47,699 nucleotides of DNA, taken from NCBI GenBank assembly GCA_024400305.1, contig JAKSMX010000022.1, forward strand, positions 1 to 47,699, in the 5' to 3' direction. Each line of letters begins with the position of its first letter. Positions within the stretch are counted from its first letter, which is position 1. The position numbers and the translations under genes are program-made. Below, piece after piece: positions 15,513 to 24,503 of this stretch. The notes under the pieces are model-generated. The model searched no databases. It worked only from the letters and a program-made list of their open reading frames with translations, and was not told the origin of the DNA. Source of the DNA: Bacteroidales bacterium (GTDB lineage: Bacteria > Bacteroidota > Bacteroidia > Bacteroidales > F082).

Positions 15513-16342
15513 AGCTCCATCTCGTCAAAGCGTTTCATCATTTCCTTGAGTATCGCACTCATCTTCGGCTCCGCCACGTTCGCGGCGTTGATGACTTCTT
15601 CGTGTGTCACTTCGCACGGCAAGTCTTTCCCGCCGAGGTCGGTGATGACCGACATGGCGAAGACCGGCAGCCCGCAATGGCGAGCCACGATTACTTCCGG
15701 TACCGTTGACATCCCGACGCAGTCGCCGCCGATGATGCCGTAGTAGTTGTATTCCGACGGCGTCTCGTATGACGGGCCTGAGTCAGCGACATAGACGCCA
15801 TGCTGCACTTCGATTCCCAGTTCATTGGCGATCTTGTCAGCCAAGGCGATGGCTTTTTTGCTGTAAGCCTCGCTCATCTCGGGGAAACGCGGTCCGATTC
15901 TGTCGTCGTTAGGTCCGAGGAGCGGATTCGGCAGCAGGTTGATGTGGTCGGTGATTATCATGATGTCGCTCACACGGAATGTTTTGTTTATGCCGCCGCT
16001 GGCATTTGAAAGCACCAGAAACTTAATCCCCAGATATTTCATCACCCTGATGGGGAAGGTGATGGTCTTCGTGTCGTAGCCTTCGTAGTAATGGAAACGT
16101 CCTTGCATCACGACAACCTTGCGGCCGCTCAACGTCCCGAAAATTAATTTGCCTGCGTGTCCTTTTACAGTGGAGACTGGAAAATTCGGAATCTCCTCGT
16201 ATGCTATTTCGTATTGAATGTCAATGTCTTCGGTCAGACCGCCGAGGCCGGAACCTAAAACAACGCCTGCCAACGGCTCGAACGAATCCGTCTTTGAATT
16301 TATAAAGTCAACAGTCTCAAGAATCTTTTCTAACTCCAACAT
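15500..16342 (-). CDS. Purine nucleoside phosphorylase (trimeric PNP type)
   Basis: 280 aa from ATG 16342; an in-frame upstream start would add 13 residues through lpxK sequence and is unlikely. Family motifs include VVLGSGLGGL near the N-terminus, VKGHAGKLIFG, MQGRFHYYEGY, LSNASGGINKTF, ADSGPSYETPSEYN and VGMSTVPEVIVARH. It phosphorolyses inosine or guanosine-type nucleosides in purine salvage. It overlaps the end of lpxK by 26 bp on the same strand, so it is probably co-transcribed. Its last codons are part of a short tandem repeat. Confidence 0.93.
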   Translation of the reverse strand: MLELEKILETVDFINSKTDSFEPLAGVVLGSGLGGLTEDIDIQYEIAYEEIPNFPVSTVKGHAGKLIFGTLSGRKVVVMQGRFHYYEGYDTKTITFPIRVMKYLGIKFLVLSNASGGINKTFRVSDIMIITDHINLLPNPLLGPNDDRIGPRFPEMSEAYSKKAIALADKIANELGIEVQHGVYVADSGPSYETPSEYNYYGIIGGDCVGMSTVPEVIVARHCGLPVFAMSVITDLGGKDLPCEVTHEEVINAANVAEPKMSAILKEMMKRFDEMELESL

Positions 16343-17369
16343 AATCAAATATTTCTTTGGTGAAAACTTTCTCGTTGTCATTGTGGAAACGCACCTTTAT
16401 CGGAATAGTGAAAAGCGGCACGTTTTCAAATTTGCAAAGGTAGGAATTATTCGCCAATCTCATGAAATCTTTTTCGGTCGTGACGACAATTTTCCTTCTT
16501 CCTATAATGTGATCGTAATTGCTGATTATCTCGTCAACGTCTTTTTCCGTGAAGTTGTGATGATCCTTGAAGTGCATGATACTTAGTGCGTTGGTTTTTC
16601 TGTTCACATAGTCTTCAAGTGGATATGGGTTGGCGATGCCGCAGAAAAGCAGGATCGAACGGTTTTCGCTCAAATCAGTTGTTTGGGCGATTTCGTTTAC
16701 GGGGTTGAAATCATCAAAGCTGATGCGGGAGAAAAGAATTTTCTGGTGGCTTTTCGGTTTCAGGGATTCAGTTATGCTTTTTTTGGTGTATGGGTCAAGC
16801 ACTGTGGGGCATTTCGTCACGATGATGATGTCGGCGCGTCGTGCAGCATATTTTATATCGCGCAGATTTCCGGTTGGGGTCAGCCTGTCTTTTGAATAAA
16901 GATTGTGATAATCAGTGAGTAAGATGTTGAAACCTGGCTTTACGTAACGGTGTTGGTAAGCGTCATCGAGCAGAATCACGTCGGGTTTGTCTTCCAATCC
17001 CATAAGTTTCCTGATTCCGTCGGCGCGTTTCTCGGCAACGGCGACGGTGATTTCCGGAAATTTGGTGAAATATTGCATCGGTTCGTCGCCGATGTCTTCG
17101 TGCGTGACGCCTTCTTTGGCCAAAATAAAACCTTTTGTCTTTCTGCCATATCCTCTGCTTAAAACAGCCACTTTCATGGATTCCGAAAGCAGTCTGATGA
17201 GGTACTCGGTGTGTGGTGTCTTTCCTGTCCCGCCAAACGAGAGATTGCCGACGCATATCACCGGAATGTCAAATGTTTTTGATTTTAATATATTGAAATC
17301 GAACAATTTATGTCTGATAAATAGTATGATTGAATATATTAACGACAATGGGTATAATAGTGATTTCAT
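16317..17369 (-). CDS. lpxK: Tetraacyldisaccharide 4'-kinase LpxK
   Basis: 350 aa membrane-associated kinase that phosphorylates the 4' position of the lipid A disaccharide. An N-terminal hydrophobic helix (YPLSLIYSIILFIRH) precedes the P-loop VGNLSFGGTGKTPH (about 40-53), then VLSRGYGRKTKG, GDEP and VILLDDAYQHR. The late segment TTEKDFMRL is also conserved. It has its own promoter element at 17398-17405 and reads into pnp with a 26-bp overlap. The start ATG at 17369 gives family length. Confidence 0.93.
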   Translation of the reverse strand: MKSLLYPLSLIYSIILFIRHKLFDFNILKSKTFDIPVICVGNLSFGGTGKTPHTEYLIRLLSESMKVAVLSRGYGRKTKGFILAKEGVTHEDIGDEPMQYFTKFPEITVAVAEKRADGIRKLMGLEDKPDVILLDDAYQHRYVKPGFNILLTDYHNLYSKDRLTPTGNLRDIKYAARRADIIIVTKCPTVLDPYTKKSITESLKPKSHQKILFSRISFDDFNPVNEIAQTTDLSENRSILLFCGIANPYPLEDYVNRKTNALSIMHFKDHHNFTEKDVDEIISNYDHIIGRRKIVVTTEKDFMRLANNSYLCKFENVPLFTIPIKVRFHNDNEKVFTKEIFDYVGVRKDS

Positions 17370-17397
17370 GACACGTCTCTTGTATAGTAAAAGTCTG

Positions 17398-17405
17398 CAA
17401 AAATA
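17398..17405 (-). promoter_or_regulatory. -7 promoter element TATTTTTG for lpxK-pnp-lpxH
   Basis: Exact TAnnTTTG match followed by GCAG, 29 bases upstream of the lpxK ATG. Confidence 0.6.
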
Positions 17406-17511
17406 CGAATAATTATTTGGAAATCAAGAATTTTAATAAATTTTTTTCAAAAAAGACGGTTTTGTGAAATAATATGAAAAAAATACTTAATTTCGCCGAA
17501 AAATTTATGTG

Positions 17512-18303
17512 ATGAGAAAAGTCAGTGAAATTGTGGCTTGCATAACAGAGATTGCGCCGTTGGAATGGCAGGAATCGTGGGACAATGCGGGGCTTTTGGT
17601 CGGCGATGCCGATATGACGGTTGACAAGGCTTTGGTGGCTCTTGATGTCACCGAGGCTGTCATCGATGAAGCGATTGAAAAGGGATACCATCTTGTGATA
17701 AGTCATCATCCGTTGATTTTCAAGCCTTTAAAACATCTTCTTTCGGAAAACACGTTGGAGAGAACCGTGATGAAAGCGATAAAGAACGACATTGCGATTG
17801 CATGCATGCACACTAATCTCGACAACAGCAGAATCGGTGTGAGTTTTGAACTCGCGAAAAAACTCGGCTTGAAAGACGTTCACGTGCTTGAACAAATCAA
17901 GGGAATTGACGTGGAAGCCGGCTGCGGAATGGTCGGATTTCTTGAAAACGAGATGGATGAACGTGATTTTTTGACTTTGGTGAAGGATAATCTCGGCGTA
18001 AAAGCACTCCGGCATTCAGATTTTCTGAACAGGAAAATAAGGAAAGTTGCGGTGTGCGGCGGATCGGGATTTTTCTTGTTAAATGATGTAAAACATTGTA
18101 ATGCAGATGCTTACGTGACGGCGGATGTGAAATATCACGACTTCTTTGAGGCCGACGGCAAACTGCTTTTGGTCGATGCCGGACATTATGAAACGGAACA
18201 ATTCACAAAAGAATTAATTGCTGATGTTATTTTAAAAAAAATTACTAATTTTGCAGTTTCAATTTCTGAAGTAAAAACGAACTCGATAAATTATTTTGTA
18301 TAA
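17512..18303 (+). CDS. Nif3-like dinuclear metal center protein
   Basis: 263 aa from ATG 17512 (GTG at 17509 is directly in front). Conserved features are EIAPLEWQESWDNAGLLVGD near the N-terminus, ISHHPLIFKPLK (metal-binding His pair), MHTNLDN, and the C-terminal TADVKYHDF and VDAGHYETEQF with further metal ligands. The family is annotated as GTP cyclohydrolase I type 2-like or Nif3; its reaction is not firmly known. The gene for a C4 zinc-ribbon coiled-coil protein follows after 17 bases; the two genes are neighbours in many bacteria, which suggests a common function. Confidence 0.9.
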   Translation: MRKVSEIVACITEIAPLEWQESWDNAGLLVGDADMTVDKALVALDVTEAVIDEAIEKGYHLVISHHPLIFKPLKHLLSENTLERTVMKAIKNDIAIACMHTNLDNSRIGVSFELAKKLGLKDVHVLEQIKGIDVEAGCGMVGFLENEMDERDFLTLVKDNLGVKALRHSDFLNRKIRKVAVCGGSGFFLLNDVKHCNADAYVTADVKYHDFFEADGKLLLVDAGHYETEQFTKELIADVILKKITNFAVSISEVKTNSINYFV

Positions 18304-18320
18304 ATTAAAATAATACATAA

Positions 18321-19109
18321 ATGGCTGAAAATCAAGAAAATAAGCTAAACGAAGAAGAACAGGTTGAAATTACTGTTGAAAAGAAACTTGTTGCACTTTA
18401 CACTTTGCAGCAGATTGATTCAAAGATTGACAGAATCCGCATCCAGCGTGGTGAGCTTCCAGAGGAAGTCCAAGACCTTGAAGACGAAGTCGCCGGTCTT
18501 GAGACACGTATAGAAAACTACAATGAAGAAATCAAGAAGTACAAGACGGATATCGCGAACTTCAAGATTAAGATTAAGGAGACTCAGGCAAAGATCAAGA
18601 AATATCAGGAACAGCTCGACAACGTGCGTAACAGCCGTGAGTATGATTCTCTCCAGAAAGAGACTGAATATGAGTCACTTGAAATTCAACTTTGCGAAAA
18701 GAAGATTCATGAGTGCACCTTCAAAATGGAAGATGTGAAGAAGAATCTCACCGATACGGAGGAGAAAGTCGCGGAACGCAAGTCTTATCTCGAAGGCAAA
18801 CGTTCGGAGCTCAACACTCTCATTGAGGAGACTGAAAAAGAGGAGAAGACACTGATGGCGCAGTCGGCTGAGAGTGAGTCGGTCATCGAAGACCGTCTGC
18901 TCACCGCATACAAACGTATCAGAAAAGGCGCACGCAACGGCCTCGCGGTCGTGAACATCGAACGTGACGCCTGCGGCGGCTGTTTCAGCAGAATACCTCC
19001 GCAACACCAACTCGACATCCGCATCCATAAGAAAATCATCGTTTGTGAGTATTGCGGACGTATCCTCGTTGACGACGATATCATTGAACAATACAAATCA
19101 ATGAACTAA
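18321..19109 (+). CDS. C4-type zinc-ribbon coiled-coil protein
   Basis: 262 aa. About residues 20-195 form a long antiparallel coiled coil rich in Glu/Lys (QIDSKIDRIRIQRGELPEEV, then ENYNEEIKKY-like heptads and NSREYDSLQKETEYES). The C-terminus has CGGCFSRIPPQ and CEYCGRIL, a CxxC...CxxC zinc ribbon (family zf-RING_7/DUF164). Relatives in other bacteria have been linked to translation or nucleic-acid binding, but no defined role can be stated. It lies directly behind the Nif3-like gene and ends at a strong intrinsic terminator. Confidence 0.88.
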   Translation: MAENQENKLNEEEQVEITVEKKLVALYTLQQIDSKIDRIRIQRGELPEEVQDLEDEVAGLETRIENYNEEIKKYKTDIANFKIKIKETQAKIKKYQEQLDNVRNSREYDSLQKETEYESLEIQLCEKKIHECTFKMEDVKKNLTDTEEKVAERKSYLEGKRSELNTLIEETEKEEKTLMAQSAESESVIEDRLLTAYKRIRKGARNGLAVVNIERDACGGCFSRIPPQHQLDIRIHKKIIVCEYCGRILVDDDIIEQYKSMN

Positions 19110-19120
19110 CGATATCAAAC

Positions 19121-19157
19121 AAAAAAAGCGTCATCTGCAAAGGTGACGCTTTTTTTT
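19121..19157. terminator. Bidirectional intrinsic terminator with GCAA tetraloop
   Basis: The arm 19121-19136 pairs with 19141-19156 (AAGCGTCATCT / AGGTGACGCTT with one wobble), closed by GCAA, a GNRA tetraloop. A and T tracts flank both sides, so it serves the zinc-ribbon gene (plus) and the porin gene (minus). Confidence 0.9.
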
Positions 19158-19171
19158 ATGCTCTTGGTTTT

Positions 19172-20677
19172 CTAATCCAACTTGAACTTGAGTGACATCA
19201 CAATCTGATGCAGGTTTTTCGTCTCATCGATTATGTTTGTGTTCTCAAAATCCGCCTCCGGGATCTGGTCGGAGTAAGGTGCGTAAACGTAATACGAGTT
19301 GGTTGTGCGACCATACACGTATGCGGCGTCGATGGTGAAGCTATGGATTGTGTGTCCGATACCGAGTGAGAAATTGTTTGTCCTGAAGTTCTTCTCCGAC
19401 AATCCGTAAGGGCTGCCGTAGAATGCGTAACCAGCTCTGAAACAGACGCTTTTGACTCTGTATTCGCCGCCGAGACGGAAGTTTGAAGTTGCCTTGAAAA
19501 TGTCGTCCAATGCTCTGTTTATGTATGAGTAATCGTAATCCCTGCAACTCAGATACGCATTTCTGTAGTTGACAAATTCGTAGTCGAATGTTATCATGCC
19601 TTTGTTGCCGAAGATGAAGGCCGCGCTGGCGTCAAAACGCAGCGGCGTGGTGAGTTTGTAACTGTAGTTACTTGTCGGAGTGTCGTAGTTCTTTATGTTG
19701 CTGTGGCTGCTCGGACTTGGATCCGGATCCGACTTGTATTGCGCTGTCGTATATGTTCTCCAGCTTTCGTCGATGTCGTAAAGCGTTGGCGTGTGGAACG
19801 AAAGACCAAGACGCAGCCATTTCGCGGGATATCCGATCAAGCCGAACTTGCCGCCGACACCCCAGCCGTTGGTTGAGATGATTTCCTCCTGCATCCAATA
19901 CTGGAAGTTGCGGAATGTCGGGTTGTTCGACTGGTTCACCTCCTTGTAGTCGTTTGTGGTGTATCTGTAAAGCCTTGGGATGTCGAGTGACAGACCGATG
20001 AACCATTTGTCGCACAGGTTGAAACTTAAGGAAATGGAGATTTCATCGGTGTAACCTTTTTTCAACATTCCGCGCTGCTGGGTTATGTAGCCATCTGGGA
20101 CGGTTGTCGTGTAAAGGTTGTTCTCACTGGCACCTATGACGTAAGTCTCCCAAAGTGGATAGATGTAATTCGGTGAGAATGAATACAATTCATCGGCGTT
20201 GTTAATGTCGCTTGCCGCCATGTCGATGAAATATGCGTCAACGAGGGAACTTGTTGTGTTCAGACCTGACGCAAATGTTTCCTGTGTGTAGTTGTTGATT
20301 CTGTTCATTCCGATGCCGAAGTTCACCGACTTCAGAATTTCATCGTTTTCTTGGAATACCACCGCCGCTCCGATGTTGTTTAAGGGCAATCTTATCTCGG
20401 TGGCGGAATTGGAATATCCGTTGAATTCCGATTTCGTGTTGGCTATCGTCAGACCTGGTGTGAACACGAAGGAAGAATGTCTGAACAGTCCTAATCCAGC
20501 AGGGTTGATTGAGATGGAGGAGAAGTCTTGTCCCACCGCGCCCATGGCGTTGCCCATAGCCGCGCTTTTTGCCGTTCCCTGATAAAATGATGTGGAAAAG
20601 TCATAGACATCCAATATTCCCTGAGCCTTGATGAACAAAGGCGTCATTAATGCTAATATTAATAATGTGCGTTTCAT
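19172..20677 (-). CDS. FadL/OmpP1-like outer-membrane porin
   Basis: 501 aa with signal peptide MKRTLLILALMTPLFIKAQG. The beginning of the mature protein (FYQGTAKSAAMGNAMGAVGQDFSSISINPAGLG) is the hallmark of the OmpP1/FadL/TodX family, in which an N-terminal plug and NPA-type motif precede a 14-stranded barrel. Many aromatic-ended strands follow, and the C-terminus (HQIVMSLKFKLD) is a final strand. The family imports hydrophobic molecules; the substrate here is unknown. It follows the repetitive lipoprotein gene by 41 bases on the same strand, so the two may share a transcript. Confidence 0.88.
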   Translation of the reverse strand: MKRTLLILALMTPLFIKAQGILDVYDFSTSFYQGTAKSAAMGNAMGAVGQDFSSISINPAGLGLFRHSSFVFTPGLTIANTKSEFNGYSNSATEIRLPLNNIGAAVVFQENDEILKSVNFGIGMNRINNYTQETFASGLNTTSSLVDAYFIDMAASDINNADELYSFSPNYIYPLWETYVIGASENNLYTTTVPDGYITQQRGMLKKGYTDEISISLSFNLCDKWFIGLSLDIPRLYRYTTNDYKEVNQSNNPTFRNFQYWMQEEIISTNGWGVGGKFGLIGYPAKWLRLGLSFHTPTLYDIDESWRTYTTAQYKSDPDPSPSSHSNIKNYDTPTSNYSYKLTTPLRFDASAAFIFGNKGMITFDYEFVNYRNAYLSCRDYDYSYINRALDDIFKATSNFRLGGEYRVKSVCFRAGYAFYGSPYGLSEKNFRTNNFSLGIGHTIHSFTIDAAYVYGRTTNSYYVYAPYSDQIPEADFENTNIIDETKNLHQIVMSLKFKLD

Positions 20678-20718
20678 TTCTTTAACCTTTTTATTTTTAA
20701 CCTTAACTTTTCACCTGA

Positions 20719-22083
20719 TTACCGTCTTCCGCCTCCTCCGACACTCCCGCCGCTGCGTCCGCCTCCGCCGAAACTGCCGCCTCCGCTACGACCGCCCCCG
20801 AAGCTTCCGCCACTGCTGCGACCCCCGCCGAAACTGCTGCTGCCGCTTCTTGATGAACCGCTTGAAATCGTGTTGCCGGAGCTTCTTCCAGAAGCGTTGT
20901 TTGAAGAACTTCTTGTGGTCGTTGTCGTGCGCACGCTCGTGCCTGTGGAATTATTGCCGGAACTGTGGTTTGTTGTCCGCGTGACTGTGGAATTCTGTGG
21001 TCTCACGTACTCGGATCCGGTTTGCGTCGGACGTGAACTTGTTCCGCCGGTGCCGTTGTTCACTGCGCTCTGTGTGCGCTGGTACGAATTTTCAAGTCCT
21101 GATGACACCGAGGTTCTTGTTGACTGGCTCGGTCTCGTGCTTTGTGCCGGTCTTGAACCTGTGTTCCCATTGACTGAGGCTGGCCTCGTTGAAGTGCCCG
21201 TCGATGTCGGTCTTGTTGAAGTGCCCGTCGATGTCGGTCTTGTTGAAGTGCCCGTTGTCGTTGGCCTTGTCGAAGTTCCAGTTGTTGTCGGTCTCGTTGA
21301 AGTGCCCGTTGATGTCGGTCTCGTCGAAGTGCCCGTTGTCGTTGGTCTCGTTGATGATGTCCTTGAACCTGCTGCCACCGATGCTGACGATGAGCCTGTG
21401 CGTCCGGTTCTCACGTCAGTTTGTGCCGCTTCTCTCGCCGACCTGCTTGCACGGGCGTTGTTCGCCACCTGCAATCCGCTGCTGACGTATTTGCTTCTGC
21501 CGCCGGAGATGCTTCCGTAATTATGCCCGTTGTTGTGATTTGAGTGCGGACGGTCCCATGCGTAATTGTAAACATTCTGGTAAACAACAGGATGGCAGCA
21601 GCAGCACGGATACCAAGGATGTGCCGGTCCCCATGGCTTCCAGTAATTCCAGTGCCAGTACGTGCCGTACCACGGGTCGTAACTCCAGCCGAAATACCAT
21701 GATGGCATATAATACGGGCCGTAATAAGGTCCATAATAAGGTCCGTAGTATGGCCAGCCCCAGCTGTAATACGGCCAGCCTACACCAACGCCGAACTCAA
21801 TCGTGAATGTCGTTTTCGGCTTGCTTTCCTCAATGATATAGACCGTCTCGCCACCCGCATTTGAGTTGCCTTCCGGGTAATATTCCGAATAGTCGTAGTT
21901 TTTGTTTTCTCTTATGGCCGATGAACCGAAGTTGCCGCCGTTTGACGTCACAAGTGTTCCGCTTATTACCGTTGTCTCGTCGTAAGGTGAATAATAAGCG
22001 TCGTCATTGACCAAGCCGCCGCTTGACGAGCAGGATATTAGCATAGCTAACATGCCGATTATCAATACAAATGACTTTTTCAT
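20719..22083 (-). CDS. Repetitive low-complexity lipoprotein
   Basis: 454 aa from ATG 22083 ([23 protein letters not shown], lipobox cysteine at residue 18). In order it has: a short acidic head, a Tyr/Trp/Pro-rich stretch with [12 protein letters not shown] and a CCCCHP cluster, a series of TSTRPTTTG-type nonapeptides encoded by 27-bp repeats (21188-21349), a Ser/Thr/Arg-rich part and a Gly-rich tail of (S)FGGGRS(G)G units. No enzyme domain is visible. It looks like a surface-exposed, disordered structural protein. Its promoter element overlaps that of the divergent proS gene. The low complexity argues against confident function. Confidence 0.8.
   Translation of the reverse strand: MKKSFVLIIGMLAMLISCSSSGGLVNDDAYYSPYDETTVISGTLVTSNGGNFGSSAIRENKNYDYSEYYPEGNSNAGGETVYIIEESKPKTTFTIEFGVGVGWPYYSWGWPYYGPYYGPYYGPYYMPSWYFGWSYDPWYGTYWHWNYWKPWGPAHPWYPCCCCHPVVYQNVYNYAWDRPHSNHNNGHNYGSISGGRSKYVSSGLQVANNARASRSAREAAQTDVRTGRTGSSSASVAAGSRTSSTRPTTTGTSTRPTSTGTSTRPTTTGTSTRPTTTGTSTRPTSTGTSTRPTSTGTSTRPASVNGNTGSRPAQSTRPSQSTRTSVSSGLENSYQRTQSAVNNGTGGTSSRPTQTGSEYVRPQNSTVTRTTNHSSGNNSTGTSVRTTTTTRSSSNNASGRSSGNTISSGSSRSGSSSFGGGRSSGGSFGGGRSGGGSFGGGGRSGGSVGGGGRR
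21188..21349 (-). repeat. Six 27-bp tandem repeats encoding TSTRPTTTG-type nonapeptides
   Basis: Copies begin at 21188, 21215, 21242, 21269, 21296 and 21323. Copies one and two are identical; the others differ by a few bases, giving TSTRPTSTG or TSTRPTTTG. The number can vary by slippage without loss of frame because 27 is divisible by three. Confidence 0.9.
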
Positions 22084-22148
22084 AACTATGATATTTTTAA
22101 GGTTGTCAATTTTAATTGTTTTTAAAAAAAGTATGCAGAATTTTTTTG

Positions 22149-22168
22149 TAATTTTGCACGCAAATATA
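22149..22168. promoter_or_regulatory. Overlapping divergent -7 elements: proS (+) and lipoprotein (-)
   Basis: TAATTTTG at 22149-22156 (plus) serves proS; TATATTTG at 22161-22168 (minus) serves the lipoprotein. They are four bases apart and face each other, so the expected transcription starts lie inside one another's core promoter. The two polymerases could not bind at once. Confidence 0.6.
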
Positions 22169-22198
22169 CTAACAATTTTCATACCAAAAATAAAAAAA

Positions 22199-23671
22199 AT
22201 GGCAAAAGAAATTACAACACGTCAAGAGGATTATTCAAGATGGTACACAGACATTGTGAATAAAGCGGAACTCGCTGAAAATTCGGCAGTTAGAGGTTGT
22301 ATGGTTATTAAGCCCTACGGATATGCGATATGGGAGTTCATGCATGAGGCTCTCGACAAGATGTTTAAGGCGACGGGTCATGTGAATGCGTATTTCCCGC
22401 TTTTCATCCCGAAAAGTTTCTTCTCGAAGGAGGCGAGCCACGTGGAAGGCTTCGCCAAGGAATGCGCTGTCGTCACGCATTACCGTCTGATGAAGAACCC
22501 GGAAGGGCCGGGTGTCGTCGTTGACCCTGAAGCGAAGCTCGAAGAGGAACTCATTGTCCGCCCGACTTCGGAGACGATCATCTGGGACACATACCGCAAC
22601 TGGATCAAGAGTTACCGCGACCTCCCGATATTGTGCAACCAATGGGCCAACGTGGTCCGCTGGGAGATGCGCACGCGTCTGTTCCTCCGCACCGCGGAGT
22701 TTCTGTGGCAGGAAGGCCACACCGCTCATGCGACACGCGAGGAGGCGATGGCTGAAGCCGAGAAGATGCTTGGCGTTTACGCTGATTTCGCCGAGAAATA
22801 CATGGCGGTGCCTGTCATCCGCGGCATCAAGTCGGCAAACGAACGCTTCGCCGGCGCTGTCGAGACATTCTGCATCGAAGCCATGATGCAGGACGGCAAG
22901 GCTCTTCAGGCAGGGACGTCACACTTCCTCGGACAGAACTTCGCCAAGGCCTTCGACGTGAAGTTCCTCAACAAAGAAAACAAACTCGAATACGTGTGGG
23001 CCACGTCATGGGGTGTCTCAACACGTCTGATGGGCGCACTCATCATGGCTCACTCCGACGACAACGGCCTCGTGCTTCCTCCGAAAGTCGCCCCGATAGA
23101 AGTCGTCATAGTCCCTATCTACAAGACCGACGACCAGCAGCAGAACGTCCTCGACTACTGTCGTTCCATGAAAGAACGCCTTGAGGCAAAAGGCCTCAGG
23201 GTGAAATTCGATGACCGCGACACCCAGAAACCTGGCTTCAAGTTCGCCGAATGGGAAATGAAAGGCGTGCCGGTGCGTCTCGCCGCAGGCCCGCGCGATG
23301 TCGAGAACGGCACGGTCGAGATCGCACGCCGCGACAACATGACAAAGCAGGTCATTTCTGAACAGGAGATGGAAGACCATATCATAAGCCTCCTCGACGA
23401 CATCCAGAGCAACCTTTACAACAGGGCTCTCGAATACCGCAAGGCCAACACCCACCGCGTCGATACGTGGGACGAGTTCAAGCAGGTCGTCGAAAACGGC
23501 GGCTTCGCTTACGCCCACTGGGACGGCACCACGGAGACCGAACTCGCCATCAAGGAGGCGACAAAGGCCACGCTGCGCTGCATCCCGCTCGATGACGACC
23601 TCGAAGACGGCATCGACCCGTTCTCCGGCAAACCGTCAAAGAGAAGAGTTATCTTCGCAAAAGCATACTAA
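22199..23671 (+). CDS. proS: Prolyl-tRNA synthetase, archaeal/eukaryotic-type
   Basis: 490 aa from ATG 22199 ([16 protein letters not shown]). The frame is open further upstream, but that part lies across the promoter. Class II motifs are present: [12 protein letters not shown], motif 2 [22 protein letters not shown] (first 20 residues [20 protein letters not shown]), and motif 3 [14 protein letters not shown] long C-terminal anticodon-binding part and an end near FAKAY follow. The compact form without an editing insertion is the archaeal-like ProRS, normal in Bacteroidota. It charges tRNA-Pro in the cytosol. A strong hairpin terminator follows. Confidence 0.96.
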   Translation: MAKEITTRQEDYSRWYTDIVNKAELAENSAVRGCMVIKPYGYAIWEFMHEALDKMFKATGHVNAYFPLFIPKSFFSKEASHVEGFAKECAVVTHYRLMKNPEGPGVVVDPEAKLEEELIVRPTSETIIWDTYRNWIKSYRDLPILCNQWANVVRWEMRTRLFLRTAEFLWQEGHTAHATREEAMAEAEKMLGVYADFAEKYMAVPVIRGIKSANERFAGAVETFCIEAMMQDGKALQAGTSHFLGQNFAKAFDVKFLNKENKLEYVWATSWGVSTRLMGALIMAHSDDNGLVLPPKVAPIEVVIVPIYKTDDQQQNVLDYCRSMKERLEAKGLRVKFDDRDTQKPGFKFAEWEMKGVPVRLAAGPRDVENGTVEIARRDNMTKQVISEQEMEDHIISLLDDIQSNLYNRALEYRKANTHRVDTWDEFKQVVENGGFAYAHWDGTTETELAIKEATKATLRCIPLDDDLEDGIDPFSGKPSKRRVIFAKAY

Positions 23672-23768
23672 GTGGAAAGTCGGAAAGGTGAAAGTTGAAA
23701 GTGGCTGGCGCATCATGTTGTGCGTCAGCCATTTTCAACTTTATGAACTTTACAAACTTTCTACTTTT
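23672..23768. repeat. GAAAGTT-type repeats in inverted arrangement
   Basis: 23672-23700 carries GGAAAGTCGGAAAGGTGAAAG units on the plus strand; 23732-23768 carries the same words on the minus strand (GTAGAAAGTTTGTAAAGTT). The right copy provides the last codons and stop (KVESL) of the GIN-domain gene. Confidence 0.75.
23691..23742. terminator. 22-bp hairpin terminator between proS and GIN lipoprotein
   Basis: Bases 23691-23712 pair with 23721-23742 without interruption, apart from two G-U pairs; the loop is TCATGTTG. The outer half of each arm (AAAGTTGAAAG and its complement) is the GAAAGTT repeat word, so the repeat elements themselves build the terminator. Confidence 0.85.
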
Positions 23769-24502
23769 ATCAGCCTCCCTTTCGCGTTCTCGCCGTATTC
23801 CTCGATGATTTTCACAGGCTCACCTTTGTAATACACATCGCCGGAATGGTCGATGCGGGATTTTAAATGTTCATTGGCTTTCACCCAGCAGTCGCCTGAA
23901 CTTTTGTTTGTGACGATGACACTGTCTGCGTCATAGTTTTCGGCATGAATCAATCCGTAATCGAGTTTGTGAATCCGCAGGCGCTTGTTGTTTTCGCCGT
24001 ACAGATTCATCCTGCTGGTGCCGTAGAGGTAGTTTATATCTAATCTCTCACAATTGTTCAGCTCCATGAAGATGTCGCCCGAACCGCCGTCAACTTCGAT
24101 TGTGTAATCTGATTCTTCGGCGTTGAATTGATTCTCCGTGTGCAGCTCGCCGCAGGCGCCGAATATTATTTTGCTGATGTCGGTGAAGTGCAGTGTCGCG
24201 TCAATACGGTAGTCGTAGGTGCGTATCCAGCTGATTTTGTTGTCGTTCTTGATGGTCAGAATGCTGTCGTCAACAGTTGTGATGATGTTGTCGATGATGT
24301 TTTCCCCGGCGCATATTTCGATATAGCATGAATCCGATCTCACGAGCGTCACGTTGATGTCGTTGTTTATGACGAGTGTGTCGAACGGTTCAAGCTCTCT
24401 GTTTTGCACAACGGTCCTGCCGATTGTCAGCGGTGCTTTTTTGCATGAGGCGAAAGCCAGGATAAACGCCGATATTATGATTGTAAACGTCTTGATTCTC
24501 AT
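23750..24502 (-). CDS. GIN-domain (DUF2807) lipoprotein
   Basis: 250 aa. The signal is MRIKTFTIIISAFILAFASC, with the lipobox cysteine at residue 20. The mature part is a single-sheet beta-solenoid-like GIN (head GIN) domain, with LEPFDTLVINNDINVTLVRS, a later ISKIIFGACGELHTEN and DGGSGDIFMELNNCERL typical of DUF2807. Such proteins are periplasmic or surface exposed and of unknown role. The upstream PagL-like gene ends one base before its ATG (TGA-C-ATG), so both are translated from one message. The C-terminal residues KVESL are encoded by an interspersed short repeat. Confidence 0.85.
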   Translation of the reverse strand: MRIKTFTIIISAFILAFASCKKAPLTIGRTVVQNRELEPFDTLVINNDINVTLVRSDSCYIEICAGENIIDNIITTVDDSILTIKNDNKISWIRTYDYRIDATLHFTDISKIIFGACGELHTENQFNAEESDYTIEVDGGSGDIFMELNNCERLDINYLYGTSRMNLYGENNKRLRIHKLDYGLIHAENYDADSVIVTNKSSGDCWVKANEHLKSRIDHSGDVYYKGEPVKIIEEYGENAKGRLIKVESL

Positions 24503-24503
24503 G

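Noticed and set aside
20870-21520. 216-codon plus-strand frame rich in [10 protein letters not shown] repeats
   Set aside because: It is the antisense of the 27-bp repeat in the lipoprotein gene. Long open antisense frames are expected there.
22007-22198. Upstream start for proS
   Set aside because: The added residues come from promoter DNA and the divergent lipoprotein gene; MAKEITTRQ is the usual N-terminus.
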